From: Mytilus trossulus
Lineage: Eukaryota > Mollusca > Bivalvia > Mytilida > Mytilidae
Direction of reading: 5' to 3'
DNA length: 64,000 nt
Assembly (NCBI RefSeq): GCF_036588685.1
Contig: NC_086386.1
Location: 18,620,931 to 18,684,930, forward strand
Positions 35,701 through 46,839 of this stretch are shown here, one piece after another. The notes beneath the pieces are model-generated. The model was not told the DNA's origin and ran no database searches. It saw only the letters and a program-made list of their open reading frames with translations. Numbering within the stretch: the stretch's first letter is position 1; every line of letters begins with the position of its first letter. Made by a program: the position numbers and the translations under genes.

Positions 35701-38700
35701 GGTAGATCCTTCTAAAGATAGTCGAGGTAATAATTATAGGATTTCCCATTTTGGTCATCTATGTCAGAAGGATTTGAGCTGTAATTGTATATTAAGATAT
35801 TACGATGGAACTGTCGATTACATACCTCACCGATGTCTTTTTCTATTGTAGCAAGTTAAATTGATACAGATAATCTTCATGTATCATATTATGATCCTAT
35901 ATAAATGTATTTTTTTAATTGCAGTAATTATTCTCGAGACTGGTTGATAACTGGAGAACTAGCAAACTACACGATTACAATAGAATTCGAAGCATGTGTC
36001 ATAGAGAATACCAAGGGAGTATGTCTGTTTGATGACGTCTTCGTTTACGATGGTGTGTTTACATTAGAATTCTTTTTTGTGTTCTTATACATCTTCGGGT
36101 TTTAAATGTTTGGCTTTAAGCGTTCCTGATGAAGGTAAATCAAGAGAAGCGCCTCGGACGCAAAAAATTATAAAACGTGTTGTTTTCAATTCTTTAAACT
36201 AACTGAAAATTACTCATAGGCAAGCCATGCAAGCAGTATTAGAAATGAAAACATACAAACAGAAAATAGTATCATACATTGTACATTGTCTTACTTAAAT
36301 CATACAACTTAAAGAAAAACAAAAAATATCAGGACATTTTCTCATTGCAATACATAAATGTTTGAACTTGTTTTTTTAATCAATTTATAAAAACATAGCT
36401 AGAAACACTTTTGAATATTTGATTGATGAAGATGGCTAAGCCTTACTCGTTTGATCATTAAAAATTCCTGAATTCTCGTTTAAAGGTGTATGCAGTTTAT
36501 AAATGTGTGTCTTTTATGGGATAATATATGTTGATGTTAAGCCCACAAATCTGACTTAACGCGAGAAGCTTTTCATATATATTTTTTTCTATATTTGAAT
36601 TCTTGAAAATTTCATTCAAAATAATTCGGTAAGCTGTAGTCTGAAACATATATGAACTAAAAATTGTGTCTTGGTAAACATGGTAAATTGTTTCATTGAA
36701 TTTGCATCAGAATAAGAATCTATAAACTACGAGTACTCTGGGAAAGTTCCTTTTCGATTTTGACTATTGTATAGTTTTTGTGTTCTTATTGTATTATCGG
36801 ACTGATTTTTATAGTTTGTTACTATATGGGGCTGTTTCGCCACAGATCCATGTTGGTGGGAGAGTTTGGCGTATATCCTTATCCATTTCCATGTTGGTGG
36901 GAGGGTTTGGCGTATATCCTTATCCATTTCCATGGGGCTAGTCTTAAGCCAGGAAAATGTCATTCAGGTGTAATCGTTGTTCGCTATCTGTCTTAATTTT
37001 TGTTTTGAATTAGAGCGCTGATTTTACAGTTTTCCTTTGGCTTTGAATTCATTATTTTTCTCATTTTGTCCTACTTTTTTTTTTGATAAGGTTTTTTTCC
37101 AGGTGATACCGTTCAATGTTCTATAATTTTTACGTCTTCGATTTTCAGTTTGGTGGACTTTAAAAGTTCAGGTGGATATTTGTCTCATTCGACGCTACAC
37201 CACAAGTTCTATCTTCGGGATACAACTATTTACCTCTAGTTGTTTTGCGTTTTGAATTTATAAGCTGGTTGACATTTGTTAATCTGTTTGATTTATTCAA
37301 AACGATTCTGTTGATTTTTACATTGGTATATTATTGCAACCCGTATCTATATGTCTTCTTGTATTCTGTGTTGTGTTGTTTATGTCTTCAGTAAGTTTAT
37401 ATCATATTTCTCCTTATTTTCAAATAAAATAATTAATAAGATATTTTTCAGGGTTGATATTTTTTTTCAATTCTATTACTGTTTATATTTTTTTTAATAG
37501 GATCCAACTCAAGCGCAACTCTCCTCTTGAAAACGTGCTGTGGCGCTGCATATCCTGCTCCTTTCACTCCTTTCACATTGCAAAGTACAGATGGAACTAT
37601 GTATATTCTATTTAATACTGACAACACAGTAGCAGCAGAAGGTTTTCGTGTTAGCTACATCCTACAAGGAGCACCAACAAGTACTGTTAGTATTACAACT
37701 GTACAAGTCGCTGCAAGTATGTAAACATGAATGAGTTTCTTTAAAGTAATTGTAACAGTATATACTGATAATAGTGTGTAAAAAGACATTTGCTCTTACT
37801 TAATAAGAAGGTAATTTATTAGACATGTTCTTTGTTTGTAATTAACTATTTTTAAACATAATTCACTATGTTTCAAACTAAGTTTATTGATGCAATCTAT
37901 TATCATAATTACTAATTTTCTGAGCTGACACGTTTTAAATAAGGTGTTTTAGCACATTTATCTTCTTGAAATTAAAATTATTATAAACGTTTTGATATAT
38001 ATTTTCAACTCAGCGGTAAGGGCAAGTTAGCTTTTGTCATCACTTTGCTGGCGATGTTCATTGTTCTTCGTCGTTGTATTGTCGTCGTCTGTGTCTTCGT
38101 TTTTAACTTTGAAACCAATCTTATCTTATCATCTGAAATGTCTTGGCTAAATTTAACCAAACCTGCCATAATTATCATTTCGGTACAAAAATGTATATAG
38201 TTTAAAAAAAGAGACCGAAATGCATGGTTTTTGATCAACAAGACAATATCTACAAATAAGCCTTATGGTTGAATTCTGAAGTTATCTCATTATTGAAGTT
38301 TTTGCCCGTTCGTGATATTTTTTGCATTTTGTGCCTTTTATCTTGAAAACGAAAACTATAATATATAGATAGAAACTAAAGAAAAGAAAATTGGCTGCAG
38401 GATAAAATTTACAAAAAAAGTCAACATGATTGAAATTGTTAGTTACCTTTTAATTCAGTTGTTCCCATTTAATAAGGAGTTTCGCTACGTGTAAAAAGTG
38501 GCCATAATTGAAAATGTAGGTTTGCGACACATGCTCCAAATGCCGTCTACGTTTATTTTAATCATAACGTTTGGAATTAATTTAGATATGAATATAAGAC
38601 CAGGATTTATCCACATGCAATATACCTTGTTTATATATTTTTAAATGTCATTTTCATAAACATTTTTGTTGCAGGTACACCAGAAGACAATACCTTACTG

Positions 38701-41646
38701 TATATAATAATTGCATGTTCTGTAACAGCTTTACTTATCATAATCATCATAATACTTATCTGTATCGTATGTTGCAAGAAAAAATCGAAGGCTAAGAAAA
38801 AAAAGAAAAAAGTTCATAAAAAATTCGATCGTTCAGCACCCAAACCTGTAGTTGTAACATCAGAGAGTGGTTCCGAAGGTGAGCTTGAGGGAGATTCAGA
38901 ATCGCCACGTGTAGTTCAAACACAACAACATTCCCCGCCTCCAGCGTATGCAACGGTGGTAAAAGAGCAAAATCAAAATACTATCATACAACAGAAAAAT
39001 GAAAATTCCAAGCAAAATAATTCAGCTCATAATAACAGCGACAAAAAGAAAAATTCTGGAAAAAACAGTAATGTCGAAAAAGATATTAGCAGTAAAGTCG
39101 AAAAAGAAAAAAGTATTAAAGTTCAAACAGAAAAAAGTATTCAACAAACCAATGAATTAGACCCATCTACAAAGAAAGCAGCAAAAGCTTCATCTGAATC
39201 TAAGGTTAAAAAGTCCAAAAAGAAAGGGGAAATTTCAAAAGAACAAAAAACAGTTCCAACTGAAACTGAAACCAGAAAGAATCCGGTTCAACAAACCGAA
39301 AAAGAAGCCACGTCAACAAGAACGTCAGATATTGATAAAGAAAAAGAACCAACTAATACTAAATCTAATGTAATAAATGAAACGCATATAAAACGTCAAA
39401 CCAATGACTTGGACATTTCACCCGATAAAAAAGATGTCAAAACTACACCGAATAAGAATATAGAAAGTACATCTGATAAAAAAGATATCAAAACTACACC
39501 CAATAAGAAGAATATCGAAAGTACACCTAATAAGAAGGTTATCGAAACAACACCTGATAAGAAGAATATTGAAACAATAATCGATAAGAAGGCTATCGAA
39601 ACATCTCCCGTTAAGAAGGATATCGAAACAACATCCAATAAGAAGGAGATAAAAACAACACCTAATGAGAAGGAGATAAAAACAACACCCGATAAGAAGG
39701 AGATAAAAACAACACCCGATAAGAAGGAAATAAAAACAACACCCGATAAGAAGGATATCGAAACAACACCCGATAAGAAGGAGATAAAAACAACACCTGA
39801 TGAGAAGGAGATAAAAACATCACCCGATAAAAAGGAGATAAAAACAACACCCGATAAGAAGGAGATAAAAACAACACCCGATAAGAAGGAGATAAAAACA
39901 ACACCAAATAAGAATAATATTGAAACAATACCCGATAAGAAAGATACTAAAACAATACCCGATAAGAAAGATACTAAAACAATCCCCAATAAGAAAGATA
40001 CAGAAACAACACCCGATCAGAAGGAAAAGGACAAAGAGGGAGGTAAAGTACAAAAAGGTAAAACAGAAATTAGAGTATTAGATAAACAGCATGTTGATAA
40101 AATAGAAAATGACCAACAATATTCTGAAACATCGAAACCTCATGAACATGGAATAATATATTCAGAGGCAACTACTAAGCCAGCTACAAAAACAGAACAA
40201 ATACGCTCTAAGGAAAATAAAGAAACTAAAAATACAATTTCCCCAATATCAAATAAACAAAATGAAGAAACTATAAAAACAGACGAAAAGGAAGACAAAA
40301 AAGTAGAAACAAACACGAAGAAGAATCAAAAGGAAATTGAACTTAATAAAACAAAAGACAAGGAAAAAAATAACAATAGGGCAGAGGTACATAATAAAAC
40401 ATTAACATATTGTGAAAAACAAAGTGTATTGATAAAAACAGAATCACGTGACGATCTTTTTGAAAATGAAAACAGTTTCTTAATGGACAATGTACCTTTA
40501 TTTAACAAGAGCCCGCAAAACAACGACGATTCCATTTCAAGTAATGATATGGCTATAGAAACTAAGTGCATAACGTACCAGTCAAATGTAACGTCGATTG
40601 ATAATTCGTTGGAGGAGACATTGGAAGACGATCAACCATATTTCCAAAAATCAAACAATCAACATCATGATATAAGATCAGGAAACAATGCTTCACGGCC
40701 AGATAAAGCTTCAAAAATGATATTCAACAATACCTTTTTTGAAAGTTTAAATAAGAAGCCATCAAAACAAACCAGGCGAAAACAAGAGCGAAAAGTGATT
40801 CATTCGAAAAATTCTGTAGTACCTATAGAAAGCATCGAAAATGATATATCAGATCAAGTGAGCGAGGAAAGCAAAATGGAAACAAAAACTGACCAAAGTG
40901 ACAAACATAATCAAAATGATGACGAACGTGTAATAAATCTAACACCTGAAAAATTAAAGGAATCTGGGGATAACAAAACTGAGAACAAACCTATTTTATC
41001 AAAATCGGCACCCTCGATATTAAATTTTGGAACCAGTTCGGAACAACCTAAGGGATCGAGTAATAGCACGAACGATCGTTTCGATGATAACTCTTCAATA
41101 TTTACAATTTCAAGTGGCGCCACAAGCAATTTCAAAAAATCAAAAGAAAGAAAGAGGTTTAGTTTAAGTGTCAAACAGTATGTTCCTGAAAATAAAACAA
41201 GCCAACCAAAACTAAATGAGGAAAATTATGAAGAAAGGATAGAAAATTTAAAGAATATTTATCATTCGCATTCAAAGCATGGTCGTAATGATCGAAACAT
41301 TGCAAGAGCGCGAACTCAAATAGACTTCGAAATGCAACCAAAACCGACAGCAGTTAAAGAAAATCCTTGGTTAGTTCAACCTAAGAAAGATGGTTTTGAA
41401 ATAAAAAGCAATCAACAAGTAACTAAGGCAACAGTTTTGCGTCGAATGCGTACCATGGGTGTTGAAGAACTTGATGACGAAAATATTCCTGACCTTATTC
41501 CTAGAACACAAGCCTTTGACATATTAAGGATGAGAACCACAGTATGCGATGAAGATCTTGCTAAAAGTCGTCGTCAGGTGCTTCCTCCTTTGCGGGGGAT
41601 ACCAAGACAAGAACCTCCTGACCTTCCAAATCTTTGGAGGCCTTAG
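26709..41646 (+). CDS. Single-pass membrane protein: signal peptide, one CUB-like domain, long repetitive cytoplasmic tail
   Basis: Joined coding exons 26709-26757, 32631-32724, 35925-36052, 37501-37716 and 38675-41646 total 3459 nt with no internal stop, coding for 1152 residues. Every junction has GT/AG with good acceptor tracts. Residues 1-16 are a hydrophobic signal peptide. Residues about 19-157 form a CUB-like domain: YTITIEFEACVIE, VCLFDDVFVYDG, TLLLKTCCG, then YILFNTDNTVAAEGFRVSY. The Cys normally before the CUB core Trp is absent (SRDW). Likely N-glycosylation sites are N40, N49, N62 and N93. A membrane helix spans about 170-192, followed by basic CCKKKSK. The tail has PPAY at 251-254 and a 9-residue repeat array at about 411-611. 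I do not recognise the family. It is probably a surface receptor or adhesion-like protein, by architecture only. Confidence 0.78.
28680..29360 (-). mobile_element. Diverged retroelement relic in intron 1
   Basis: AAAATCTTCGAAGAAATGAA and the following CACTTGG, and GGAATGCCGATTGTTTGTTG, match 53230-54240 on the same strand. It is strongly decayed. Confidence 0.5.
31195..31320. mobile_element. MITE fragment (CCACGAAA family)
   Basis: It contains CCACGAAATC, TTTACGAAAA, CCACGAAACC and the end AAATCCATAGTAT. These match the longer copy at 59985-60190. Confidence 0.5.
32631..32724 (+). CDS. Exon 2: first part of the CUB-like domain
   Basis: The acceptor TTTTCAG leads to DVDCTIDLIANAYLQRFVSH and ends YYPEG before GTAAGT. 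It holds the first Cys (C20) and the N40-G-T glycosylation site, with a YYPEG turn like the SP.YP motif of CUB domains. Confidence 0.75.
33290..33890 (+). pseudogene. Tc1/mariner transposase relic in intron 2
   Basis: The first part reads KWQVIGMRNIRLSLGRITGL, a helix-turn-helix like the Tc1 N-terminus. Further on come SDESRFLL (first catalytic Asp region) and RVWLPQNTAY. A shifted frame then reads FGCGSLTVWGSFSYNCKIDL, typical of the Tc1 catalytic core. The second and third catalytic motifs (DNAxPH, and the proline-rich end) are missing. The segment is about 0.6 kb against about 1 kb for a whole gene, with frameshifts and internal loss. It is dead, and its strand matches the host gene. Confidence 0.75.
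34437..34590 (+). repeat. SINE-like dispersed repeat (family B)
   Basis: GGGGCCAGCTGAAGGACGCC, GAATTTCTCGCTACATTGAA and GGTTGTTGTCTCTATGACAC appear here. Inverted copies lie at 49985-50140 and 46420-46500, and direct ones at 60230-60345 and 57135-57225. Confidence 0.65.
34739..34856. mobile_element. Short foldback/MITE in intron 2
   Basis: The left arm ends CTTGGTATCATC (34770) and the right arm begins GATGATACCAGTGCCAACATGG. The arms of about 30 bp are inverted copies with a few mismatches. The interior has CCGAG repeats and a small palindrome GGTCGATATGAGTCGACC. It could form a stem-loop. Confidence 0.6.
34860..35924. other. Rest of intron 2, unassigned
   Basis: No element termini or coding motifs seen. 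Confidence 0.4.
35925..36052 (+). CDS. Exon 3: CUB core
   Basis: It encodes DWLITGELANYTITIEFEAC and then the VCLFDDVFVYDG signature. A calcium-binding CUB would use the Glu of FEA and the Asp of LFD, both present; the role is inferred. It ends before GTGTGT. Confidence 0.8.
36100..36190 (+). repeat. Dispersed repeat fragment (family F) in intron 3
   Basis: GCGTTCCTGATGAAGGTAAA and GAAGCGCCTCGGACGCAAAA match a bivalve repeat I remember, and 22440-22570 is a relative. Confidence 0.5.
36848..36929. repeat. Two tandem copies of a 41-bp unit in intron 3
   Basis: The unit starts CCATGTTGGTGGGAG and ends CTTATCCATTT. The two copies differ by one base (GAGAG against GAGGG). Confidence 0.9.
37501..37716 (+). 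CDS. Exon 4: end of the CUB-like domain
   Basis: The acceptor TTTTTAATAG leads to the KTCCG motif and the C-terminal CUB strands (TDGTMYILFNTDNT, then GFRVSY). It ends GCAA before GTATGT. N93-S-S is a possible glycosylation site. Confidence 0.8.
37717..38674. other. Intron 4 with a decayed mollusc repeat
   Basis: From about 38020 to 38500 phrases such as TCGTCGTTGTATTGTCGTCG and AGGAGTTTCGCTACGTG look like a decayed relative of the 17939-19082 family. The similarity is weak. Confidence 0.35.
38675..41646 (+). CDS. Exon 5: membrane helix and complete cytoplasmic tail
   Basis: The acceptor TTTTTGTTGCAG leads to TPEDNTLLYIIIACSVTALL and an Ile-rich helix, then CCKKKSK. The 2972-nt exon has no stop before TAG at 41644. 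Upstream of the Val codon at 38956 there is no ATG start in this exon, so it must be spliced to earlier exons. The tail is rich in Lys, Glu, Asn, Thr and Ser and likely disordered. Its last 70 residues are less repetitive (LRRMRTMGVEELDDENIPDL) and may form a conserved end. Confidence 0.82.
39418..40020 (+). repeat. Coding minisatellite, about 22 units of 27 bp
   Basis: The unit encodes TPDKKEIKT with variants (D/N, KK/EK, EIKT/DIET/DTKT). Central units are nearly identical at the DNA level and the flanking ones more diverged, as in recent central expansion. All units but one keep the 27-bp length, so the frame is kept. The long hydrophobic minus-strand frames here are shadows. Confidence 0.92.
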
Positions 41647-41850
41647 TGATATGATGGTTTGTAGACTGGTATAAAAGTTAGCCTATATTTGTAAGATAAA
41701 GATAGAAGTGGAAAATTTATATATCTGATTTTTTATGTGTTATTTTTTTTTATCAAATCTGTGATATTACGTAATTCTTTACTGTTGTAACTACATTGTT
41801 CGAGTTTTAACTCTTATATGCAATTTGAATAAAGTGATTTTCCTTGTTAA
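41647..41850 (+). terminator. 3' UTR with AATAAA polyadenylation signal
   Basis: After the stop at 41646, AATAAA occurs at 41828-41833 within GAATAAAG, about 180 nt downstream. A U-rich stretch follows near 41840. Confidence 0.6.
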
Positions 41851-41859
41851 GATTAAACA

Positions 41860-43020
41860 TTCCTTATAGTTTAATGTACACCCAAGGACGTGGGACATCA
41901 TAATATGACATTATTGGATGTGCATTTCTGTCTTGGATGAAATTTCGGGTACTTATATTATATACATGTTGAAATAAAATTACCACTACCACTTTTTCTG
42001 CACAAAGTGTGCTTCATACACTAAATGTATCTTAGATAATGATCGAGTCCAGAACATTTGAAAATACAAAACTTATATAAAACAATACATGAAGTTTTTT
42101 GTTTTTAATTATTATTAAACTTATATTTATAAATTCAAGTTAATTGAAGGAACGAATCTCCGTCGTGTATAGCTCTGAAATTTATTACTAGTATTTTCTA
42201 TTTGGCTATATTATATATTTCAAATATGTTGATATCCGCCATTACTGTAGAAACCTGTCAAAATACAGTCTATTTGTACCGTTTAGCTTATTGCTACATG
42301 GTTAAATGAGGAAATAGTATTTTGTTTCATAACTTAGATATTATTTGAATATTTTAAAAACTTTTTTTTACTTTAAAACCTTTGCCCTTGTTAAGATATG
42401 ATTGAAATAATACCTATTTAAAAAATTGCATGAGTATGCACAGACTGACTTTATATTTGTGTATATCAGCAAAAGTCATTAACTGTTTGAATCAATCCAG
42501 ACTGTGCAACATAGGTGAACCTCAAACAAAGATATACTCATATTTTCTGTCCATTCTTAATGCGGTATTGGTGTCAGACAAAATATCGTTTCTAGTGATA
42601 TATTCCACAAAGTTCCTAGACTGGCAGGACTTATAACTTGTAGGACATGTTCAATACGATGTAAATATACTAGGCAAATATTACAGATATTCGAATAGTT
42701 GATATCTAAATGTCTAAATTTGTTAACTTTCAAATACGTCTCAGATGTGAACATACGAGACTTTCTTAAAAATTCATCATTTTAGAAAGGCCCAAAGGTA
42801 TTATGACTTCTGCATACCAAAACTTGTATCACAATCAGACATGTTTATACAAGATCTTATGCACGATGCAAGAACTGAAAATTGATCATTCATTTCAAGA
42901 TATTTGCGGTTAACCATTTACAACTTTTCTAAAAAGATGTTGTTATTATTTCTCTAATTTACCATATTCAGAATTATAGTAAAAGTCAACCTGATGATTT
43001 CAATTATTGGAACCAAAATC
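41860..43020. other. Unassigned intergenic DNA
   Basis: No gene or repeat pair seen. Confidence 0.4.
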
Positions 43021-43024
43021 TAAT

Positions 43025-43090
43025 AGTATAATGGGAAAGGGAATGTGACAAAGAGAAAACCATCCAAATAAAGAGCACAACTGTATTTGA
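43025..43090 (-). repeat. SINE-like fragment (family B tail)
   Basis: GGGAAAGGGAATGTGACAAA and AAAGAGCAC match family B in inverted orientation. Confidence 0.4.
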
Positions 43091-43829
43091 AGAACGATAG
43101 CAAACAAATCCGCTACGGTTTTTTTTATATCCAACTATCCAGCATATAGTCCAATGTGTGTTGTATACCCCGATTGTGTCCAGTCTACAGTTGTTGAAAA
43201 AACAAAGATAATATAGGCTTTAGCGTGTTTTCTGATCACAAGACACCAGTCGCGCTCGTTAAAGAAATCTTATACTAGGCATCAGATCGGATCTTTAAAA
43301 AGCAGTTACATAATATGGACCTTCACCATTGTTGAAGGCTCTGGGATGTTTTTTTAGGTATTCTAATTATTCACCTTCGTATTTGTCCCTTTAATGGCGT
43401 CCATTAACAAAATACCATAACAAAATCATTTAACATGTCGATTTTTTAATAAACAAATAGAAGTTTCTATTACTTTGTATGGAACCTATCAAATTTAATT
43501 GTTTCCATCTGAATAGGTATTTTGTCAAAAGTAACATTTTAAATGATTAATTAGTTAGAGATAATTGAATTTTTATCTTTTTCATCTCGAAAACTGAATA
43601 ATTAGTTCAGTTTATAGCCTTACCTTGACTTCTCTATACTGAAATTGATTATTTTAATTTTAATGATAATAACGTAATTAATAACGATGCAGATTTATGA
43701 AGTTTTCGGTCGATTTTTACAAGTTTATATAAACGCACGAATAATATGAAAATATGGAAACAATGTTTTATTTGCAAGGAGACTACCACAGTGTATAAAA
43801 TGTACCCAAGGATAATATTAATATATAGA

Positions 43830-44480
43830 TAGGGGGTTGCTGCTTTCAAGATAGCAGTTAAACAAAGACTTCTAAGTGGTAAATTTGAATTCATCTCTTC
43901 AAATAGATAAACGACGCCATGCATCACGAGTTGGATGACCGTTATTCTAATGGACTCAACATCAATCCTGTCCTCTCTTATTCGAATTTTATAAACCAGA
44001 TAAGTCTTATCCCTTGTTTGAACTTCCATCAGCAACACGCGGGTTTCAACTGAAGAGCTTGATCTGCTTACCCTTCCAAAGCTCATAAGTGCACCCCTAG
44101 TTATGTTTGAAGAGGGAAGTGTAGCATTTGTTTTAGGATAAAGTGTTGTAAGTTGTGGTTTTTTGTTTTTCAATTCTTTATTGTTATACCCGTAAAAGCC
44201 TTATCTATCCTTGTCAAGTAATGTGTTTCAATTTCTAAATTTCACCTTCGGTCAGATTAAAGAGTCATACCACTTGATATATTTTATCAACGTATTTTGT
44301 TAGCGTAGTACGATGGTTCAAATATGGAGCAAGATCTTCTAATACTGTGATCACTCCTGGTTTTTTGTTGGGTTAATGTTCCACGGTGTATAGTTTTCCA
44401 TCTTGTGATTTGTGTAGTATTGTTTGTAGTTTGGTCGGTTTTGTCATGGCAATGTCAATTTGTTTTTCAATTGATGAGTG
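43830..44480 (+). mobile_element. Diverged retroelement relic
   Basis: GGGGGTTGCTGCTTTCAAGA, then CATCACGAGTTGGATGACCG and GAGCAAGATCTTCTAATACT parallel landmarks in 931-1500. It is a decayed copy with insertions. The minus-strand 174-aa frame across it is antisense noise. Confidence 0.5.
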
Positions 44481-44489
44481 TGAATATCA

Positions 44490-45500
44490 TTTTTAATATC
44501 TGTCGCTGTTCTTCGGCAATTGAAGATGTCTGTATGATTTTTAACACCGGTTACTGAGCATATAAGTCTATTTTTAACACCAACTTCGTCTTAAACTCTG
44601 GACATTATTTTCCACAATTATTGTACAATTCGGCATTTAAAACTGATTATGAATATCACATAGTTGTATACTGAAAGTACATGTAAGTAATTATATCACA
44701 GACAGATTATAAAGGTATTCAACGTTAACAATAAAAAAGGAACTCTAAAAATCAATGATTTAATTCGGACACATTATTTCGAAACCACAAATTTTTATCG
44801 TGCATTAGTTTTTAAATATCAGTTTTACATTGTTAATCGAAATATACATGCAAAGGTTACCAATTTAACAATGTAATTAGATCTTTGAATATTGTTTTAT
44901 CTATATAAATATTGATTTCATAATCAATAAATTAAAACCCAACCTAATATCATTGTTATACACCTACATGCTTAAAACATTCAACGTCCTACAATCTGTC
45001 GATACCTTCATTTTGGCATTGCATAAGGTCAGGTTTTTTTCTCTCTGTCGAATGTTGGGTGTGAAGTGTTTGTCGCTTTTTTGTGTATATAACACATTGT
45101 ATATCTTGTTTTTATGTTTAAATCATATTGTCTTTTTCCATTATTTATTTAGATACAGGTAATTACATTGGTGATTTAAACTGGTTAATATCATTTACTT
45201 TCAACATTTAGAGGTTTTTTTTTCCTTACACACATTCGCAGTGTTCCACATATTCCAAAGCATAGAATTATTTACCAAAATCTACCTTTTTTTCACAGCT
45301 CAGTTTTGTCATATGACTTTTCAAAGTACAAAATGGAGTTTGTTCAGGCTATAAATCATTGGACAAAGCTTAAAAAGTATCGTTTTATATTTATTTTGAC
45401 ATTATTGCAATATTTTCTTCATGCTTCAACCTTCAATTTGGCCTTTTTGTTTGATCTTCTTGTCAATGTGGGTCAGGTATCAAGGATTTTCGTCATTACT
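44490..45500. other. Unassigned intergenic DNA
   Basis: Short plus-strand frames have no recognisable domain. Confidence 0.4.
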
Positions 45501-45509
45501 GTTTATTAG

Positions 45510-45780
45510 TACTATAAATAAAGGCAACAGTAGTATACCGCTGTTCATAACTCATAAATCCATGGACAAAAAACAAAATCGGGGTAACAAACTAAAACCG
45601 AGGGAAACGCATTAAATATATGAGGAGAACAACGACACAACACCGAAACGCAACACACACAGAAACGGACCAAGCAACAGACAAAACACCACGAGAATAA
45701 AAAATATAACATCAAAACCAAATACATAAATTTGGGATAGACAAGAACCGTGCCACGTCTTATCTCAATATCTCAAAAAT
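45510..45780 (+). repeat. Dispersed repeat (family D), direct copy
   Basis: GGCAACAGTAGTATACCGCT, then ATCCATGGACAAAAAACAAA and CTAAAACCGAGGGAAACGCA appear. The inverted copy is 48440-48715. Confidence 0.75.
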
Positions 45781-46379
45781 AAGAGAAAACACAAACGACT
45801 CAACGTTAAAATGCAACACACACAGAAAGGAACAATATTATAACAATGGCCATCTTCCTGACGTGGAACAGGACACTTTTAAAGGGGAATAAAAGTGGTG
45901 GGTTGAACCTGGTTTTATGGCATGCCAAACCTCGCACTTTGAAGTTGTCGAAGTCTAATTAAGTACAAAAATCGATTTCATGCATAACTCTAAAACACTG
46001 GTCAAACATTCCACAAAAAACAAAATTTACTCAATCTGAAAATTCCAGACGGATCAAACTGAAATGCAAAAACGTGCATAAATGCATGTGCAAGTCTTAT
46101 TAAATACTAGTATTCACTCGTCCAACGTCATAAGCACTAACAAAAATTGGTCTCTTATAAGCATACACACATAAACCCTATCTAACTGATTCTGCTATCT
46201 CATCTAGTCTAAGAGCTCAATTCCAACAGCTATATATAACGTGAACTTCAAACTCATTTCCTATAAAAGTGAGTATATTTTTGAAAGATTCTTTTTATTA
46301 ATTAATTCAAGTTTGATAAATGCATAGATCTTAAAAAAAATAATTCACTGGTCACTTATTCATACATAACTTTTCTAAA

Positions 46380-46830
46380 ACTGTAGCAAAAAACACAGCA
46401 CTTTACCAAAAGGTCATCAATGCAGCGAGATATTCCCGCAACCGGAGGCGGCCTTCAGCTGCCCCATACACAAAATATACTAGTTCAGTGATAATGAACA
46501 CCATACTAAACTCCAAATTGTACACAAGAAACTAAAATAAAAATAAAAAAGACTAACAAAGGTCGTAGACTCCCGACTTGGGACAGGAGCAAAATGCAGC
46601 GGGGTTAAACATGTTAATGAGATCTCAACCCTCCTCATATACCTCTAGCCAATGTAGAACAGTAAACGCATAACAATACGCACATTAAAATTCAGTTCAA
46701 GAGAAGTCCGAGTCTGTCAGAAGATGTAACCAAAAAAAGAAACAGTATGACAATAATACATAAAAAAAAAAAAAAACAGACAACTAGCAGTTAACTGACA
46801 TGCCAGCTCCAGACTTCAATTACATGATTG
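46380..46830 (+). repeat. Composite SINE-like repeat (family A/B)
   Basis: It combines a family B head on the minus strand (CAATGCAGCGAGATATTCCC) with the A distal part (GACTCCCGACTTGGGACAGG, GCAAAATGCAGCGGGGTTAA). The distal part has a relative, inverted, at 59640-59950. An A-rich stretch occurs near 46757-46776. Confidence 0.6.
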
Positions 46831-46839
46831 AAAGATTAT

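Noticed and set aside
35905..36105. 66-aa frame taken as a stand-alone small gene
   Set aside because: It is exon 3 of the CUB gene read through into the intron; the GT donor after the YDG codons fits better.
39396..39989. 197-aa hydrophobic repetitive minus-strand frame
   Set aside because: It is the antisense shadow of the 27-bp coding repeats. A repeat length divisible by three keeps several frames open.
43649..44173. 174-aa minus-strand frame
   Set aside because: It runs antisense across a decayed plus-strand retroelement relic; no protein motif is visible.
45306..45509. 67-aa plus-strand frame after an AG acceptor-like site
   Set aside because: No domain, no partner exon and no conservation evidence.
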